From NCBI RefSeq assembly GCF_003001695.1, contig NZ_PVYX01000001.1, forward strand, positions 1,674,001 to 1,738,000: DNA of 64,000 bases, read 5' to 3'. Below are positions 35,530 to 44,794 of the stretch, piece by piece (positions within the stretch are counted from its first letter, which is position 1; the number at the start of each line of letters is the position of its first letter). The notes below the pieces were generated by a model. The model had not been told where the DNA came from. It saw only the letters and a list, made by a program, of their open reading frames with translations, and did no database searches. Source of the stretch: Flagellimonas meridianipacifica. GTDB taxonomy: Bacteria > Bacteroidota > Bacteroidia > Flavobacteriales > Flavobacteriaceae. The translations under genes were made by a program, and so were the position numbers.

Positions 35530-36297
35530 TTAGATGCTCTGCCCACCAGATACTTCAATGCGCTGTGCATTGACCCAATTGGCGTCGTCGCTACATAAGA
35601 AGGCAACAACACCTCCTATGTCTGTGGCCTGGCCTACTCGTCCTAGAGCTGTGTTTGAACTTATAAAGTTATTTACTTGTTCATTATCCCGTACCACACC
35701 ACCACCAAAGTCGGTTGCAATGGCACCAGGTGCTATTACATTGGCATTGATACCGCGGCTACCCAGTTCCTTGGCAAGATACGTGGTAAACACTTCTATG
35801 CCACCTTTCATGGAAGCATAGGCGCTGTACCCAGGTAATGCAAATCTGGCAAGGCCTGTAGATACATTTATGATACCCCCATTATCGGCAATTAAGGGCA
35901 ATAAGCTCTGCGTTAAAAAGTAGGGGCCTTTTAGGTGGATGTTGAACAATTGGTCAAACTGTGCACTTGTGGTCTCCGCTATTGGGGCGTGCATCCCAAT
36001 ACCTGCATTGTTCACAAGATAGTCAAAGGACGTTCTATCAAATTGTTTTTTTAATGCGTCGGTAACATCATTTTTAAAGTTTTCAAATGATGCGCTGTCC
36101 TCCACTGCCAACTGAAGTGCAATGGCCTTTTGACCTCTTGATTCAATTTCAGAGATGACCGCTTCAGCAGCATCCTTATTTGAATGATACGTTATAATGA
36201 CATCGTTACCACGTTCTGCAATACGAAGTGCCATATCTTTTCCCAATCCTCGGCTTCCACCGGTTACTAATGCGATTTTGTTTTTTGAAGTTTCCAT
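35530..36297 (-). CDS. SDR family oxidoreductase
   Basis: 255 residues from the ATG at 36297; an upstream in-frame ATG at 36348 would add 17 residues before the normal SDR start. The Rossmann motif is TGGSRGLGKDMA, NNAGIG marks strand 4, Ser is in NVSTGLA, and the catalytic Tyr and Lys are in YSAYASMKGG. The N-terminal Arg and the loop after strand 2 (TYHSNKDAAE) suggest NADP preference. Substrate unknown. It follows the AraC gene by 85 bases on the same strand, and the two probably form a regulator-enzyme pair. Confidence 0.92.
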   Translation of the reverse strand: METSKNKIALVTGGSRGLGKDMALRIAERGNDVIITYHSNKDAAEAVISEIESRGQKAIALQLAVEDSASFENFKNDVTDALKKQFDRTSFDYLVNNAGIGMHAPIAETTSAQFDQLFNIHLKGPYFLTQSLLPLIADNGGIINVSTGLARFALPGYSAYASMKGGIEVFTTYLAKELGSRGINANVIAPGAIATDFGGGVVRDNEQVNNFISSNTALGRVGQATDIGGVVAFLCSDDANWVNAQRIEVSGGQSI

Positions 36298-36382
36298 AGT
36301 TCTATTTGTTTTTGTTTGATACAAAGGTGCATACAGAAACAGCCTCACAAAAGGTGCGGTTTTAAGGAAAAGTGGCGGTTTT

Positions 36383-37288
36383 TTAAGAATGTTGATTTTT
36401 GTATTGTCTTGGAGTCATCTGGGTTGCTTTTTTGAAGAATTTGGTAAAGTGTGTGGGTTCACTGTAGCCCATTTGGTAGGCAATACTTTTTATGGGTTGG
36501 GATGTATTTTTTAGCAATGCCTTGGATTCTTCTATCATTTTTTTATTGATCCAATGACTTGCGGAATACCCGGTTTTGGCTTTTATGACCGTTGAGAAAT
36601 AAGCTGGGTGCAAGGATTGGGCTTTTGCAAAAGCCGAAACCTTCAAATCATCTTGACCTATGGAACCTGACCTTAACACCCTTTCGATATCCTTCTTAAA
36701 CTGTTGTGCTATCTCACTATCTCGATCTAGCTCAATGACAAACTTTTCATTGGCCATCAAAATTTCTTTTATGTTAAGGAGGTACACTACAAAAAGGGAA
36801 CTCAGTATCTTCTTCTGAAGTTGTGAATTACTATTATAGGCAGTCTCTATCTGCTCGCAAAAATTCAAAAGCCGTCCCGTTTGCTCTGTGCTAAGTTTTG
36901 TTGGTGGAACTATTTCGGAAAGCAAAAACTGAAATTCACCGAACACGTCATTGTTTAGGTTCTCCTTTAAAAACCGTTCCGTGGTAGTAATGATATAGCC
37001 ATGTACTACTTCCTCAATACCAAAAGATTTTAAATGGCCAGGATTTGTAAAATATAAGGTTTGTGGACCGACCTCAAACTTATGACTGTCTATGGTGTAG
37101 TAACTTTTACCGCTTTTTACTAGGATAAACGAAAAGTAATTGGCCCTGAATACTGGAGATTGTACAGGCTTGGCGTGTACATCCTGCATTCTATGAATTG
37201 TAAAATCAATTTCTTGCTGAATATCTTTCGCAACTTCATTATCACTGTAAAGCGCAGATAAAGAATCGTAAGATTTGATTTTGGCCAT
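36383..37288 (-). CDS. AraC-family transcriptional regulator
   Basis: 301 residues. An N-terminal cupin-like effector domain (about 45-150) is followed by the C-terminal double HTH (about 200-301) with VSAFAKAQSLHPAYFSTVIK, then ASHWINKKMIEESKALL and IKSIAYQMGYSEPTHFTKFF. It is not close to the AraC protein at 30103. It lies upstream of the SDR gene and is its likely regulator. Confidence 0.92.
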   Translation of the reverse strand: MAKIKSYDSLSALYSDNEVAKDIQQEIDFTIHRMQDVHAKPVQSPVFRANYFSFILVKSGKSYYTIDSHKFEVGPQTLYFTNPGHLKSFGIEEVVHGYIITTTERFLKENLNNDVFGEFQFLLSEIVPPTKLSTEQTGRLLNFCEQIETAYNSNSQLQKKILSSLFVVYLLNIKEILMANEKFVIELDRDSEIAQQFKKDIERVLRSGSIGQDDLKVSAFAKAQSLHPAYFSTVIKAKTGYSASHWINKKMIEESKALLKNTSQPIKSIAYQMGYSEPTHFTKFFKKATQMTPRQYKNQHS

Positions 37289-37389
37289 GCTCTAAGTTAG
37301 CCAAAATAACAGACTTTGATTTGTAACCATATCTAATTAAAACAAGGTATAGATATGGTTTTCAATTTGAGGTGGTTTTTTTACCCATG

Positions 37390-37647
37390 CTATTCCTTTA
37401 ACCCATGCTTATCTAGAAAAGCATCTATTTCAGGGATGGTCGGATTCTTTAAAAAATCCTCCCCGTAGGTAACCGTTGGAAACTTTAATTGCCCATCGTA
37501 GAGCGAGCGCACAGCTTCATCCGCTTCAGGTTGGGTTTCTACATTATAATCTTCAAACTCAACCCAGATGGATTGCAGATAATTACGAAGGTTGGCGGAC
37601 TTGGTGCACCAATTGGTACCGTATAATTTTAACTTCTTCTCATCCAT
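37390..37647 (-). CDS. glutaredoxin-like protein with CxxS site
   Basis: 85 residues, a complete mycoredoxin/glutaredoxin-size domain. The active-site position reads NWCTKS (Cys14, Ser17), so it is a monothiol variant of CxxC. The cis-Pro loop FPTVT (Pro57) is intact. It begins 8 bases inside the 3' end of the antiporter gene, so the two are co-translated. It may reduce or sense mixed disulfides of a low-molecular-weight thiol and act with the antiporter (inference). It is recognisably similar to the middle domain of the fusion protein at 40415. Confidence 0.85.
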   Translation of the reverse strand: MDEKKLKLYGTNWCTKSANLRNYLQSIWVEFEDYNVETQPEADEAVRSLYDGQLKFPTVTYGEDFLKNPTIPEIDAFLDKHGLKE

Positions 37648-38830
37648 GGGCTTTTACTCTCAATAGTTTGGCAAAGGTAGGCTGTATTCTTTCTGCTTGG
37701 GTCACAATAAATGGGGTTACCGACATTAACAGGATGGATACGGCCAAAAAGATTTGGTAATTGTTTTTACTGATGAGTTCATATTCCAGGCCACTCTGGG
37801 CCAATACGAAGGAGAATTCCCCAATTTGCGCAACGGAGAACCCAACAGCCAAAGCGGTTTTCCAGTCAAGCTTCATGACCTTAACCGCCAAAATTCCGGC
37901 TATGGCCTTTACCACTAGAGTGAAAAAGAACCAAAATACAATCCAGCCAAAATCTGTTACGAAAATCTTCCAGTCGAGCAACATCCCCATGGAGATAAAA
38001 AAGAAACTCATAAACACATAACGGAATGGAAGAAAACAGGAAATGGCCATTCGGTGGTATTCGGTTTCTGCAATTATTAGCCCTGCAATAAATGCTCCCA
38101 ATGCCAGGGAAAGGCCCAGTTCCTCGGTCAACAGTGCAATTCCGGTGACTATAAAAACCAATGCGATTAGAAATACTTCCTGACTTTGCACCTTCATAAC
38201 TGTCTTCAAGAAAAAGGGAATTACGAAACGGGCCAACAAGTAAGAGATGCCACCCATCAAGACCAACTTTCCCAATAGCCAAAGCAACGCTTCCAATGGA
38301 CTGCTATCCCCAGCACCTGCAAGAATGGGTGTAAACAACATTAAAGGCACAATCATTATATCTTGAAATAAGAGTACGGCCAAAATGAACTTCCCGTGAG
38401 GGGTTGTTATCTTATTGGTGTCCTGAAGCACTTTAACCACGATGGCGGTACTGCTCAATGCATATAAAAAGCCCCAAAAAATACTTTCCTCGACCGAAGG
38501 CCGCATTAGCAACCATATCAAGCCAGCGGTGAGCACAATGGTAAGAAATACCTGTGAAGCTCCCCCAATCAATACATAATTCTTGATACGCTTCAAATTA
38601 CTGAATGAAAATTCGAGTCCTACGGTGAATAATAAAAGAATAATTCCAATCTCGGCATATACATCCACCTCCTCCATATCCGCAAAATATCGGCTCGTAT
38701 TTGGGCTCAGCAAAACCCCGGTAATTAGATAGCCAATTATGTATCGAATCTTAAGGAATTTACAAATGATAATAACTGCCGTTGCCACACCAAAAATGGC
38801 GAACAGGTTAAGAAGTACATGGTGCTGCAT
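37640..38830 (-). CDS. Kef-type monovalent cation:proton antiporter
   Basis: 396 residues with about 12 TM helices of the CPA2 Na+/H+ exchanger domain: GYLITGVLLSPNT, IGIILLLFTVGLEFSFSNL and LALGAFIAGLIIAETE. It ends after the membrane domain, with no RCK (TrkA-N) domain, unlike full KefB/KefC. It should exchange K+ or Na+ for protons in the inner membrane. The overlapping glutaredoxin-like gene recalls the thiol control of KefB/C, although the sensing domain is absent. Confidence 0.9.
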   Translation of the reverse strand: MQHHVLLNLFAIFGVATAVIIICKFLKIRYIIGYLITGVLLSPNTSRYFADMEEVDVYAEIGIILLLFTVGLEFSFSNLKRIKNYVLIGGASQVFLTIVLTAGLIWLLMRPSVEESIFWGFLYALSSTAIVVKVLQDTNKITTPHGKFILAVLLFQDIMIVPLMLFTPILAGAGDSSPLEALLWLLGKLVLMGGISYLLARFVIPFFLKTVMKVQSQEVFLIALVFIVTGIALLTEELGLSLALGAFIAGLIIAETEYHRMAISCFLPFRYVFMSFFFISMGMLLDWKIFVTDFGWIVFWFFFTLVVKAIAGILAVKVMKLDWKTALAVGFSVAQIGEFSFVLAQSGLEYELISKNNYQIFLAVSILLMSVTPFIVTQAERIQPTFAKLLRVKAHG

Positions 38831-39008
38831 GGATGGGTTTTTAGGTGATGTTAATTTACAAATATTCGTCGGCTTGAAAAACCGAATTACACTGTTGGAT
38901 TAAAAAAAATCACAATGGAATACTTCATAAAACCACAGGTGTTTTTTAACACGAACTTCATTATCTTTCAGAAAGGAAAACAAGACCTTTCCATTTCAAA
39001 AAAATGAT

Positions 39009-40415
39009 ATGAAGACGACCTACGAACTGACAGATTTTCCACAGCTTGAAAAAGTTCCAAAGGAACAATTGGACTGGTTGATGGAACACTTAGAGATTGA
39101 AGAGATTCCCATAGGCGGTTATCTTTTTGAAAAAGGAAGCCCCATTGATAACCTTACGCTCATTTTTGAGGGTGATTTTGAGCTTTACTTGTTGCAGAAC
39201 AATAGTAGAAAGGCTTTTGGTCGAATCAAAAAACATGATATTTCTGGGTTATTGCCCTATTCAAGGGCTAAAAACGCAGGGGGATATGCCATAGCCATAA
39301 AACCCGGTGTGGTTGGTAAATTGCATAGGGAGAAGTTGCAGTTGCTAATAGGGAAGTTTTATGAACTTACCGAGGTCTTGGTTCATGAAATGAACAATCG
39401 TATTCGGAATATCACTCAAATTGAAGTACAAAATGAAAAGTTAATTGCTTTGGGAAAGCTATCAGCTGGTTTGGCACATGAACTCAATAATCCTGCTTCG
39501 GCCATGGTGCGAAGTGCATCTTTGCTACAACAGCATTTAATGGGACTGCCCGAAGATTTTAAGAAGGTCATTAAAATTCGGGCTGATGACAAAGCTATTG
39601 ACAGTGTCAATGACTTTATGTACAAAAAACTCCAAGAAAAACCTGAAGAGCTCTCTATGATGGAAAAGGCAGATCTCGAGGATGATTTGTACGATTGGTT
39701 TTCCAGCTGTAGTTTGACAGACCAATATGATTTGGTTCCCTTATTGGTCGAATATCAGTTCAATACCGACGATTTGCTATTTGTAAAATCATTGTTGAGG
39801 GAAGAAGATGTAAATCCGGTGCTGAAATGGATTGTCCAAAACATGACCACCCACAAAACGGTAGGTGATATCAAAGAGGCGTCTTCACGAATTGAAACTT
39901 TGGTGACATCCGTAAAGACCTACTCTTATATGGACCAAAGCTTGGATTTTCAGATGGTGGACGTCCATACGGGGATACAGAGTACTCTGAATGTCTTAAA
40001 CCATAAGATTACCAAGGTAGGACACAAGGTGGTAACAGAATTTGACGAGAATGTACCCAAAATTCATGGTCTACCAGGGGAATTGAACCAAGTTTGGACC
40101 AATCTGATAGATAATGCCATAGATGCACTTCCTTCCCAAGGAGGAGAAATCAAGGTAAAGACCAAAGCTTCGGGTAGTTTCGTGTATGTGTTTGTGGAGG
40201 ATAACGGTCATGGAATAGCTGAAGAACACCTTAATCGTATTTTTGAACCCTTTTTTACCACCAAGGAAATAGGAAAGGGTACAGGTCTGGGATTGGATGT
40301 GGCCTTGAAAATCATCAAACAACACAACGGACAACTCAAGGCAAAGTCCAAACCTGGTGAGACCATTTTTGAAGTCTGCTTGCCCATTAATCATAACACA
40401 GAAGAAGATAACTAG
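39009..40415 (+). CDS. histidine kinase with cyclic-nucleotide-binding-type N-terminal domain
   Basis: 468 residues. Residues 10-125 form a Crp-like beta barrel (GGYLFEKGSPIDNLTLIFEG) without the full cAMP phosphate-binding cassette. HisKA has LSAGLAHELNNP (His157), followed by a long helical insert (about 180-290). HATPase has NLIDNAIDAL, DNGHGIA, FFTTKEIGKGTGLGL. It has no TM helix. Its stop overlaps the start of the receiver-oxidoreductase gene (TAGTG), so they form a two-component pair. I infer that this kinase phosphorylates the receiver at 40415. The ligand of the barrel domain is unknown. Confidence 0.92.
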   Translation: MKTTYELTDFPQLEKVPKEQLDWLMEHLEIEEIPIGGYLFEKGSPIDNLTLIFEGDFELYLLQNNSRKAFGRIKKHDISGLLPYSRAKNAGGYAIAIKPGVVGKLHREKLQLLIGKFYELTEVLVHEMNNRIRNITQIEVQNEKLIALGKLSAGLAHELNNPASAMVRSASLLQQHLMGLPEDFKKVIKIRADDKAIDSVNDFMYKKLQEKPEELSMMEKADLEDDLYDWFSSCSLTDQYDLVPLLVEYQFNTDDLLFVKSLLREEDVNPVLKWIVQNMTTHKTVGDIKEASSRIETLVTSVKTYSYMDQSLDFQMVDVHTGIQSTLNVLNHKITKVGHKVVTEFDENVPKIHGLPGELNQVWTNLIDNAIDALPSQGGEIKVKTKASGSFVYVFVEDNGHGIAEEHLNRIFEPFFTTKEIGKGTGLGLDVALKIIKQHNGQLKAKSKPGETIFEVCLPINHNTEEDN

Positions 40416-42076
40416 TGAAAAAACCTATCATTATTGCTGTTGACGATGACCCACAAGTCTTGTCGGCTATACGCGGGGATTTGCGTTCCCGATATAGAAA
40501 CGATTATCGAATCATGGCTTCTAACTCGGCCAAGGAGGCTCTTGAAGCGGTAACTGAGTTGAAGAACAAAGGAGAGGAAGTAGCACTGTTCTTGTCAGAC
40601 CAACGTATGCCGGAAATGCTCGGGGTGGATTTCTTGGAGAAGGCATTGATTTCCTTTCCCCAGGCGAAAAGAGTCCTCTTGACGGCCTATTCCGATACGG
40701 ATGCTGCCATCAAAGCAATCAATGATGTTCAATTGGATTACTATTTATTAAAGCCCTGGAATCCACCGGAGGAAAAACTGTTTCCGGTTATTGATGATGT
40801 GCTCCAAGACTGGTTGGCCAATTATTCCCCTCCCTTTTCAGGACTGCGTATTGTGGGGTATCCCTTTTCTCCAAATACCCATAACATCAAAGATTTTTTG
40901 GCTGGAAATATGTTCCCCTATCAATTTTTAAATGTGGAAAACGAGGATGCGGCCAAGGAATTGGTAGAAATCAATACCCTAGGTTCCAAAGACCTTCCCA
41001 CTGTTTTCTTTGAGGATGGAAACCTGCTAAAGAATCCAAGCCTATCTCAGATTGCCGAAAAATTGGGGTTGAATGTAAGGGCAAAAGAGGATTTGTATGA
41101 CGTCATTATCATTGGGGCAGGTCCGGCTGGACTAGCAGCTGCGGTTTATGGGGGAAGCGAAGGTTTGAAAACTTTACTTATTGACCGAAAAGCTCCAGGT
41201 GGACAAGCAGGAACCAGCTCAAGAATCGAAAACTATTTGGGATTCCCTAAAGGGTTAAGTGGGTCAGACCTCGCCAGAAGAGCAATTACACAAGCAACCC
41301 GATTCGGAATTGAATTTCTTTCCCCGGTTGAGGTAACCAAAATTGAGGTACAGGACTCTTACAAGATTATCACCCTGTCGGATGGCATCGAATTAAAAAC
41401 TAAGGCCGTGGTAATCGCTACTGGAGTGGATTACCGAAAACTTCCAAATCAAGGGATGGATAGTTTGACCGGAGCAGGGGTTTACTATGGAGCGGCGACG
41501 ACTGAAGCCCATACTTGTAAGGATGGCAATGTGTACATTATTGGAGGAGGAAACAGTGCTGGACAAGGTGCCATGTATTTATCAAAATATGCCAAAAAGG
41601 TGAACATCGTAATTCGTAGGGATTCCTTGGAAAGCACTATGAGTTCCTATTTGATAGACCAGATAGATAATACGGAAAACATAGAGGTCATCCCAAATTC
41701 GGAAATCATTGAAGCCATTGGGGACTCTAAGCTGGAGCAAGTAGTGCTTCGCAATAATGCGTCAAACTCCGAGGAAACCCATGAAGCCAGGGCGATTTTC
41801 ATTTTTATTGGTGCCCGACCTTATACCGATTGGACAGGAGACAATTTTCTAAAGGACGGGAAAGGTTTTCTGGTCACTGGAAGGAATGTACTCGATCATG
41901 AGTCAGGCGCAATTCAATGGAAACAGAGTAAACCACCGTATTTGCTGGAAACCAGTGTGCCTGGGGTGTTTGCAGCTGGTGACGTACGGAGTGGTGCGAT
42001 GAACAGAGTTGCCTCTGCGGTGGGAGAAGGTTCCATGTCCATCAGTATGGTGCACAAATATTTGAATGAAAACTAG
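40415..42076 (+). CDS. fused response regulator / glutaredoxin-like / thioredoxin reductase-like flavoprotein
   Basis: 553 residues from a GTG overlapping the previous stop. Residues 4-130 form a receiver with Asp10-12, phospho-Asp62 and Lys113. Residues 143-220 form a glutaredoxin-like domain whose active site is FSPNTHN, without Cys. Residues 228-553 form a thioredoxin-reductase-type flavoprotein with GAGPAGLAAA (FAD), GGGNSAGQGA (NADPH) and AAGDVRSG. The redox CATC motif of TrxR is replaced by GAAT (359-362); the only Cys I see is Cys368. It therefore cannot act as a normal disulfide reductase. It may pass electrons from NADPH through FAD to another acceptor under receiver control. Confidence 0.9.
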   Translation: MKKPIIIAVDDDPQVLSAIRGDLRSRYRNDYRIMASNSAKEALEAVTELKNKGEEVALFLSDQRMPEMLGVDFLEKALISFPQAKRVLLTAYSDTDAAIKAINDVQLDYYLLKPWNPPEEKLFPVIDDVLQDWLANYSPPFSGLRIVGYPFSPNTHNIKDFLAGNMFPYQFLNVENEDAAKELVEINTLGSKDLPTVFFEDGNLLKNPSLSQIAEKLGLNVRAKEDLYDVIIIGAGPAGLAAAVYGGSEGLKTLLIDRKAPGGQAGTSSRIENYLGFPKGLSGSDLARRAITQATRFGIEFLSPVEVTKIEVQDSYKIITLSDGIELKTKAVVIATGVDYRKLPNQGMDSLTGAGVYYGAATTEAHTCKDGNVYIIGGGNSAGQGAMYLSKYAKKVNIVIRRDSLESTMSSYLIDQIDNTENIEVIPNSEIIEAIGDSKLEQVVLRNNASNSEETHEARAIFIFIGARPYTDWTGDNFLKDGKGFLVTGRNVLDHESGAIQWKQSKPPYLLETSVPGVFAAGDVRSGAMNRVASAVGEGSMSISMVHKYLNEN

Positions 42077-42077
42077 C

Positions 42078-42098
42078 CCCGGTCCTTGCACAACCGGG
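42078..42098 (+). terminator. hairpin after the flavoprotein gene
   Basis: A 6-bp GC-rich stem, CCCGGT (42078-42083) with ACCGGG (42093-42098), nine-base loop. The following T-run is interrupted, so termination is likely but not certain. Confidence 0.5.
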
Positions 42099-42121
42099 TT
42101 GTCGAGTTTTGCTTACGGAGT

Positions 42122-42598
42122 TTATTCGTTTAGAAAGGAACTATACATCCAAATAAGTTTTTCTTGTTCCCTGATGTAATCGCTCATTAAGGCGTTTGTG
42201 CCCTCATCGCCTGCTTCATCCGATAAGTCCAGTAATTCACGTTGCAATACGATTACGGTTTGTAGGGAAGTCAATATGTCGCCAACGGCAACACGACCGT
42301 CACTTATTTCACTGCTCTCTTGGATTTTGGAATTACTGGTATACTCAGAATAATTATGATTTGGAGTTCCGCCCAGGGTCAGAATTCTTTCTGCGACTTC
42401 ATCGATTTTCAGTAACAAATCATCATATAGCTCTTCGAATTTCAGATGAAGCTCAAAAAACTTATCTCCCCGTATATTCCAATGATAGCCTCGTGTGTTT
42501 TGATAAAAAATCGAATAATTCGCCAATAATGCGTTCAATTTTTCAGAAAGGTCTTTGGCCTTGTCAGTATCTAGGCCAATCGCATTTAGTTTTGCCAT
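42122..42598 (-). CDS. dps: Dps-family ferritin-like protein
   Basis: 158 residues, a standard four-helix Dps. Ferroxidase ligands are in place: His39 in GYHWN, His51 in FFELHLKFEELYDD, and Asp/Glu in KIDEVAERI (about 66-70). Dps dodecamers oxidise Fe(II) with peroxide, store iron and shield DNA in stress. It converges with the flavoprotein gene and stands alone. Confidence 0.94.
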   Translation of the reverse strand: MAKLNAIGLDTDKAKDLSEKLNALLANYSIFYQNTRGYHWNIRGDKFFELHLKFEELYDDLLLKIDEVAERILTLGGTPNHNYSEYTSNSKIQESSEISDGRVAVGDILTSLQTVIVLQRELLDLSDEAGDEGTNALMSDYIREQEKLIWMYSSFLNE

Positions 42599-42667
42599 TT
42601 TTGTGCTTTTATAGGTTCCTATTTTCGTAAAAGTATTCCAGTATTTTGAATTGGACTTGAAGTTAAC

Positions 42668-44014
42668 TTAAAATTTAAATTCTGCTGTAAACACAGCATG
42701 AAATAAGGTGTCATCCAAACCACTTTCTTTTAAAAACCCGCCTGGAAAAATTAGATTGGTTTCAAATTCAAGGGTAATGAATTTATTCAATTCAAAAGCG
42801 GTAATTGTCCCGATTTGATGACCAATGAATCGCTCTTCGTTGATTGAGGGATATTGCAAATTGAGTGGTGGTCCATAGACCCCATCCTGTCTTGAGAATC
42901 GCCAGAAGGCTACATAGTCCAGTTCAAAATTGAATCGCCCGACAGAAGTGTCAAAATAGGGGTGAATGTCAAACAAATTGGAAGGCCCTATTCGTGCCAC
43001 CCTTCCAAAATAGGCGCCACGGGGATAGAGTCCGTCGAAGGTATTGAGCGTACCGTCGGTACCACTGGTGTCACCACTAATTGCCTCCGTTTTGAGTCCG
43101 ATAGCACTGTTCGTCCCTAAAATAGAAATAGGATGCTCAATATTGAAAGAAGCCGTCCATGCTCGGATATTTTGGTCGCCAAAGCTCCCGGTTTGAAACA
43201 CAAACTCGTTGTTATAGGTCAATTTCTTCCACCGCCCAAAATGCCTTAATCCCAAACTGAGTCGATTGTCATCTGCCGTTCCAGAATCCCAAGTTTTTGC
43301 TTCTTCTTCCTTGTAAATAACATGGATATCCGTGCTGGAATTCGGCTTCCAATGCTGGGTCCAATACAACGCAGCAACCGATTCCTGAAAATCTAGGGCA
43401 TCGTTGTCAAAAACACCTTGCCCAACGATTACCGGTACAGCATAAAAAGTGGTAATCTCGGTTTTTTCATTTTGATATTGCAATTGGGCCATATCAAAAG
43501 ACAGACGGACGTTGGGACCTTCGCGAATATCAATTAAACGTCCACTGCCTAAGCGCATATTTTGGCGACCCACGAGCACATTCCAATTCTCATCAAAATG
43601 GTAACGGGCAAAAAGTTGATTAAAACTCAATTCATCTCTATCTACGGGGGCCAAGTTGGCCTTGCTGGTAATCAAGCTTGAATTGAGTTCGGCGAAAAAC
43701 TCAAATGTATCAGCGATTCTTAAGTGGGAATGAAATTGAAATCGGTTCAGGAACCAAATATCGTCTTGGTCCACTTCCGATGAGAATTCCTCATTAATAA
43801 ACGCTTCTGATTGAAAACGATAGCTTCCACCCAAGCTAAGTCTGTTGTTTTCCCCTAAGGGAATCCATTTCAATTTTTCATACGGATTCTTCTCCTCTTT
43901 GTCCTTAAGAGTGGAAAGTTGGTCCTCTTGACGAAGTAAACGAAATTGAATGTCACTCTCCTGAGCGATGGAAGCAAAGCTCCAAAATAATAAAATGTAT
44001 ACCCACTTTTTCAT
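42668..44014 (-). CDS. outer-membrane porin of the alginate-export family
   Basis: 448 residues with a signal peptide (about 1-17, ending SIAQE), then a large beta barrel: LSLGGSYRFQSEAFINEEF, NVLVGRQNMRLGSGRLIDIR (family core) and alternating strands to the terminal Phe (TAEFKF). Proteins of this family include AlgE-like and uncharacterised Bacteroidota porins. The substrate is not evident, and alginate is not implied. It lies 33 bases downstream of another barrel-like gene. Confidence 0.82.
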   Translation of the reverse strand: MKKWVYILLFWSFASIAQESDIQFRLLRQEDQLSTLKDKEEKNPYEKLKWIPLGENNRLSLGGSYRFQSEAFINEEFSSEVDQDDIWFLNRFQFHSHLRIADTFEFFAELNSSLITSKANLAPVDRDELSFNQLFARYHFDENWNVLVGRQNMRLGSGRLIDIREGPNVRLSFDMAQLQYQNEKTEITTFYAVPVIVGQGVFDNDALDFQESVAALYWTQHWKPNSSTDIHVIYKEEEAKTWDSGTADDNRLSLGLRHFGRWKKLTYNNEFVFQTGSFGDQNIRAWTASFNIEHPISILGTNSAIGLKTEAISGDTSGTDGTLNTFDGLYPRGAYFGRVARIGPSNLFDIHPYFDTSVGRFNFELDYVAFWRFSRQDGVYGPPLNLQYPSINEERFIGHQIGTITAFELNKFITLEFETNLIFPGGFLKESGLDDTLFHAVFTAEFKF

Positions 44015-44047
44015 TTTGAAAACAGCATGTTCACTTTGTCCGTGATA

Positions 44048-44752
44048 TCAAAAAAGATGATTGATAAAAATGCCAAAGTTTTCCTCGCGCCTCCTGTCTT
44101 GGCCATAAAAGTCAAGATTGAACCCGAATCCAAAACTTGTCTTCTTCTTGGTAAGGCCCAATCGAAGATATAAGAGACTTCTATCGTGCAGGCCACTTTC
44201 TAGGTTTTGATTATAAATCCCTTGAAACCTCGTGTACAGCCCCAGATTTTCAGATAGCCTTGGTTTGTACTCAACAATGCCAACAGCTTCGACATTGGTA
44301 TCGGGAGCAAACTGAAGATTTGGATTCAATAGAAACAACCAAGTTGGACTGGCCGAAAAAAATTGGATGCCCGCAGTAGGGACAACACCTTTTGAATAAT
44401 GGAACTGAGCTCCTCTTGTGGCATAAAACTTACCCGAAAAATTATAGGTAAGCACGTTCGACAGTACAAATTCGTTATTGGCACGTTCATTTTCATAAGG
44501 AACCAGAACGGAGGATACCCCAAAATAACCAAACTTGCTTTTACCGAATGTAAAATTCATGATGGCCAAATAATTAATTTTTTCATGACCAAATAGTATC
44601 TCCATGGGTATAGGATTCCTTTCTTTTTTAACCTCCTGCGCCTCCATTTGGGATGTGCCGAACATCAAAATAACAAACATCCATCTCAACATCCCTTTGA
44701 GTAAAATTTTCCACAGCCAACCTGCAATTTTGTTTTTATGAATTGCCCCCAT
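44048..44752 (-). CDS. uncharacterised outer-membrane barrel protein
   Basis: 234 residues from the first ATG. A later start at the Met of MLRWMFVILMF would leave a cleaner signal peptide ending MEAQE. The mature part is a series of amphipathic strands with aromatic girdles and ends HLF with a C-terminal Phe, as in outer-membrane proteins. I do not recognise the family. It precedes the alginate-export-type porin on the same strand. Confidence 0.65.
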   Translation of the reverse strand: MGAIHKNKIAGWLWKILLKGMLRWMFVILMFGTSQMEAQEVKKERNPIPMEILFGHEKINYLAIMNFTFGKSKFGYFGVSSVLVPYENERANNEFVLSNVLTYNFSGKFYATRGAQFHYSKGVVPTAGIQFFSASPTWLFLLNPNLQFAPDTNVEAVGIVEYKPRLSENLGLYTRFQGIYNQNLESGLHDRSLLYLRLGLTKKKTSFGFGFNLDFYGQDRRREENFGIFINHLF

Positions 44753-44794
44753 CTTGTTCCTCTTAAAAATTCCCTATTCCCTTTATTTTACATT

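Noticed and set aside
42668..44014. Link of the alginate-export-type porin to the EPS locus
   Set aside because: It is 14 kb away, on the other strand, without the shared promoter element, and the family is broader than alginate export.
44011..44196. Minus-strand frame of 61 codons between the two outer-membrane genes
   Set aside because: It lies inside the barrel protein gene in another frame, with no domain pattern.
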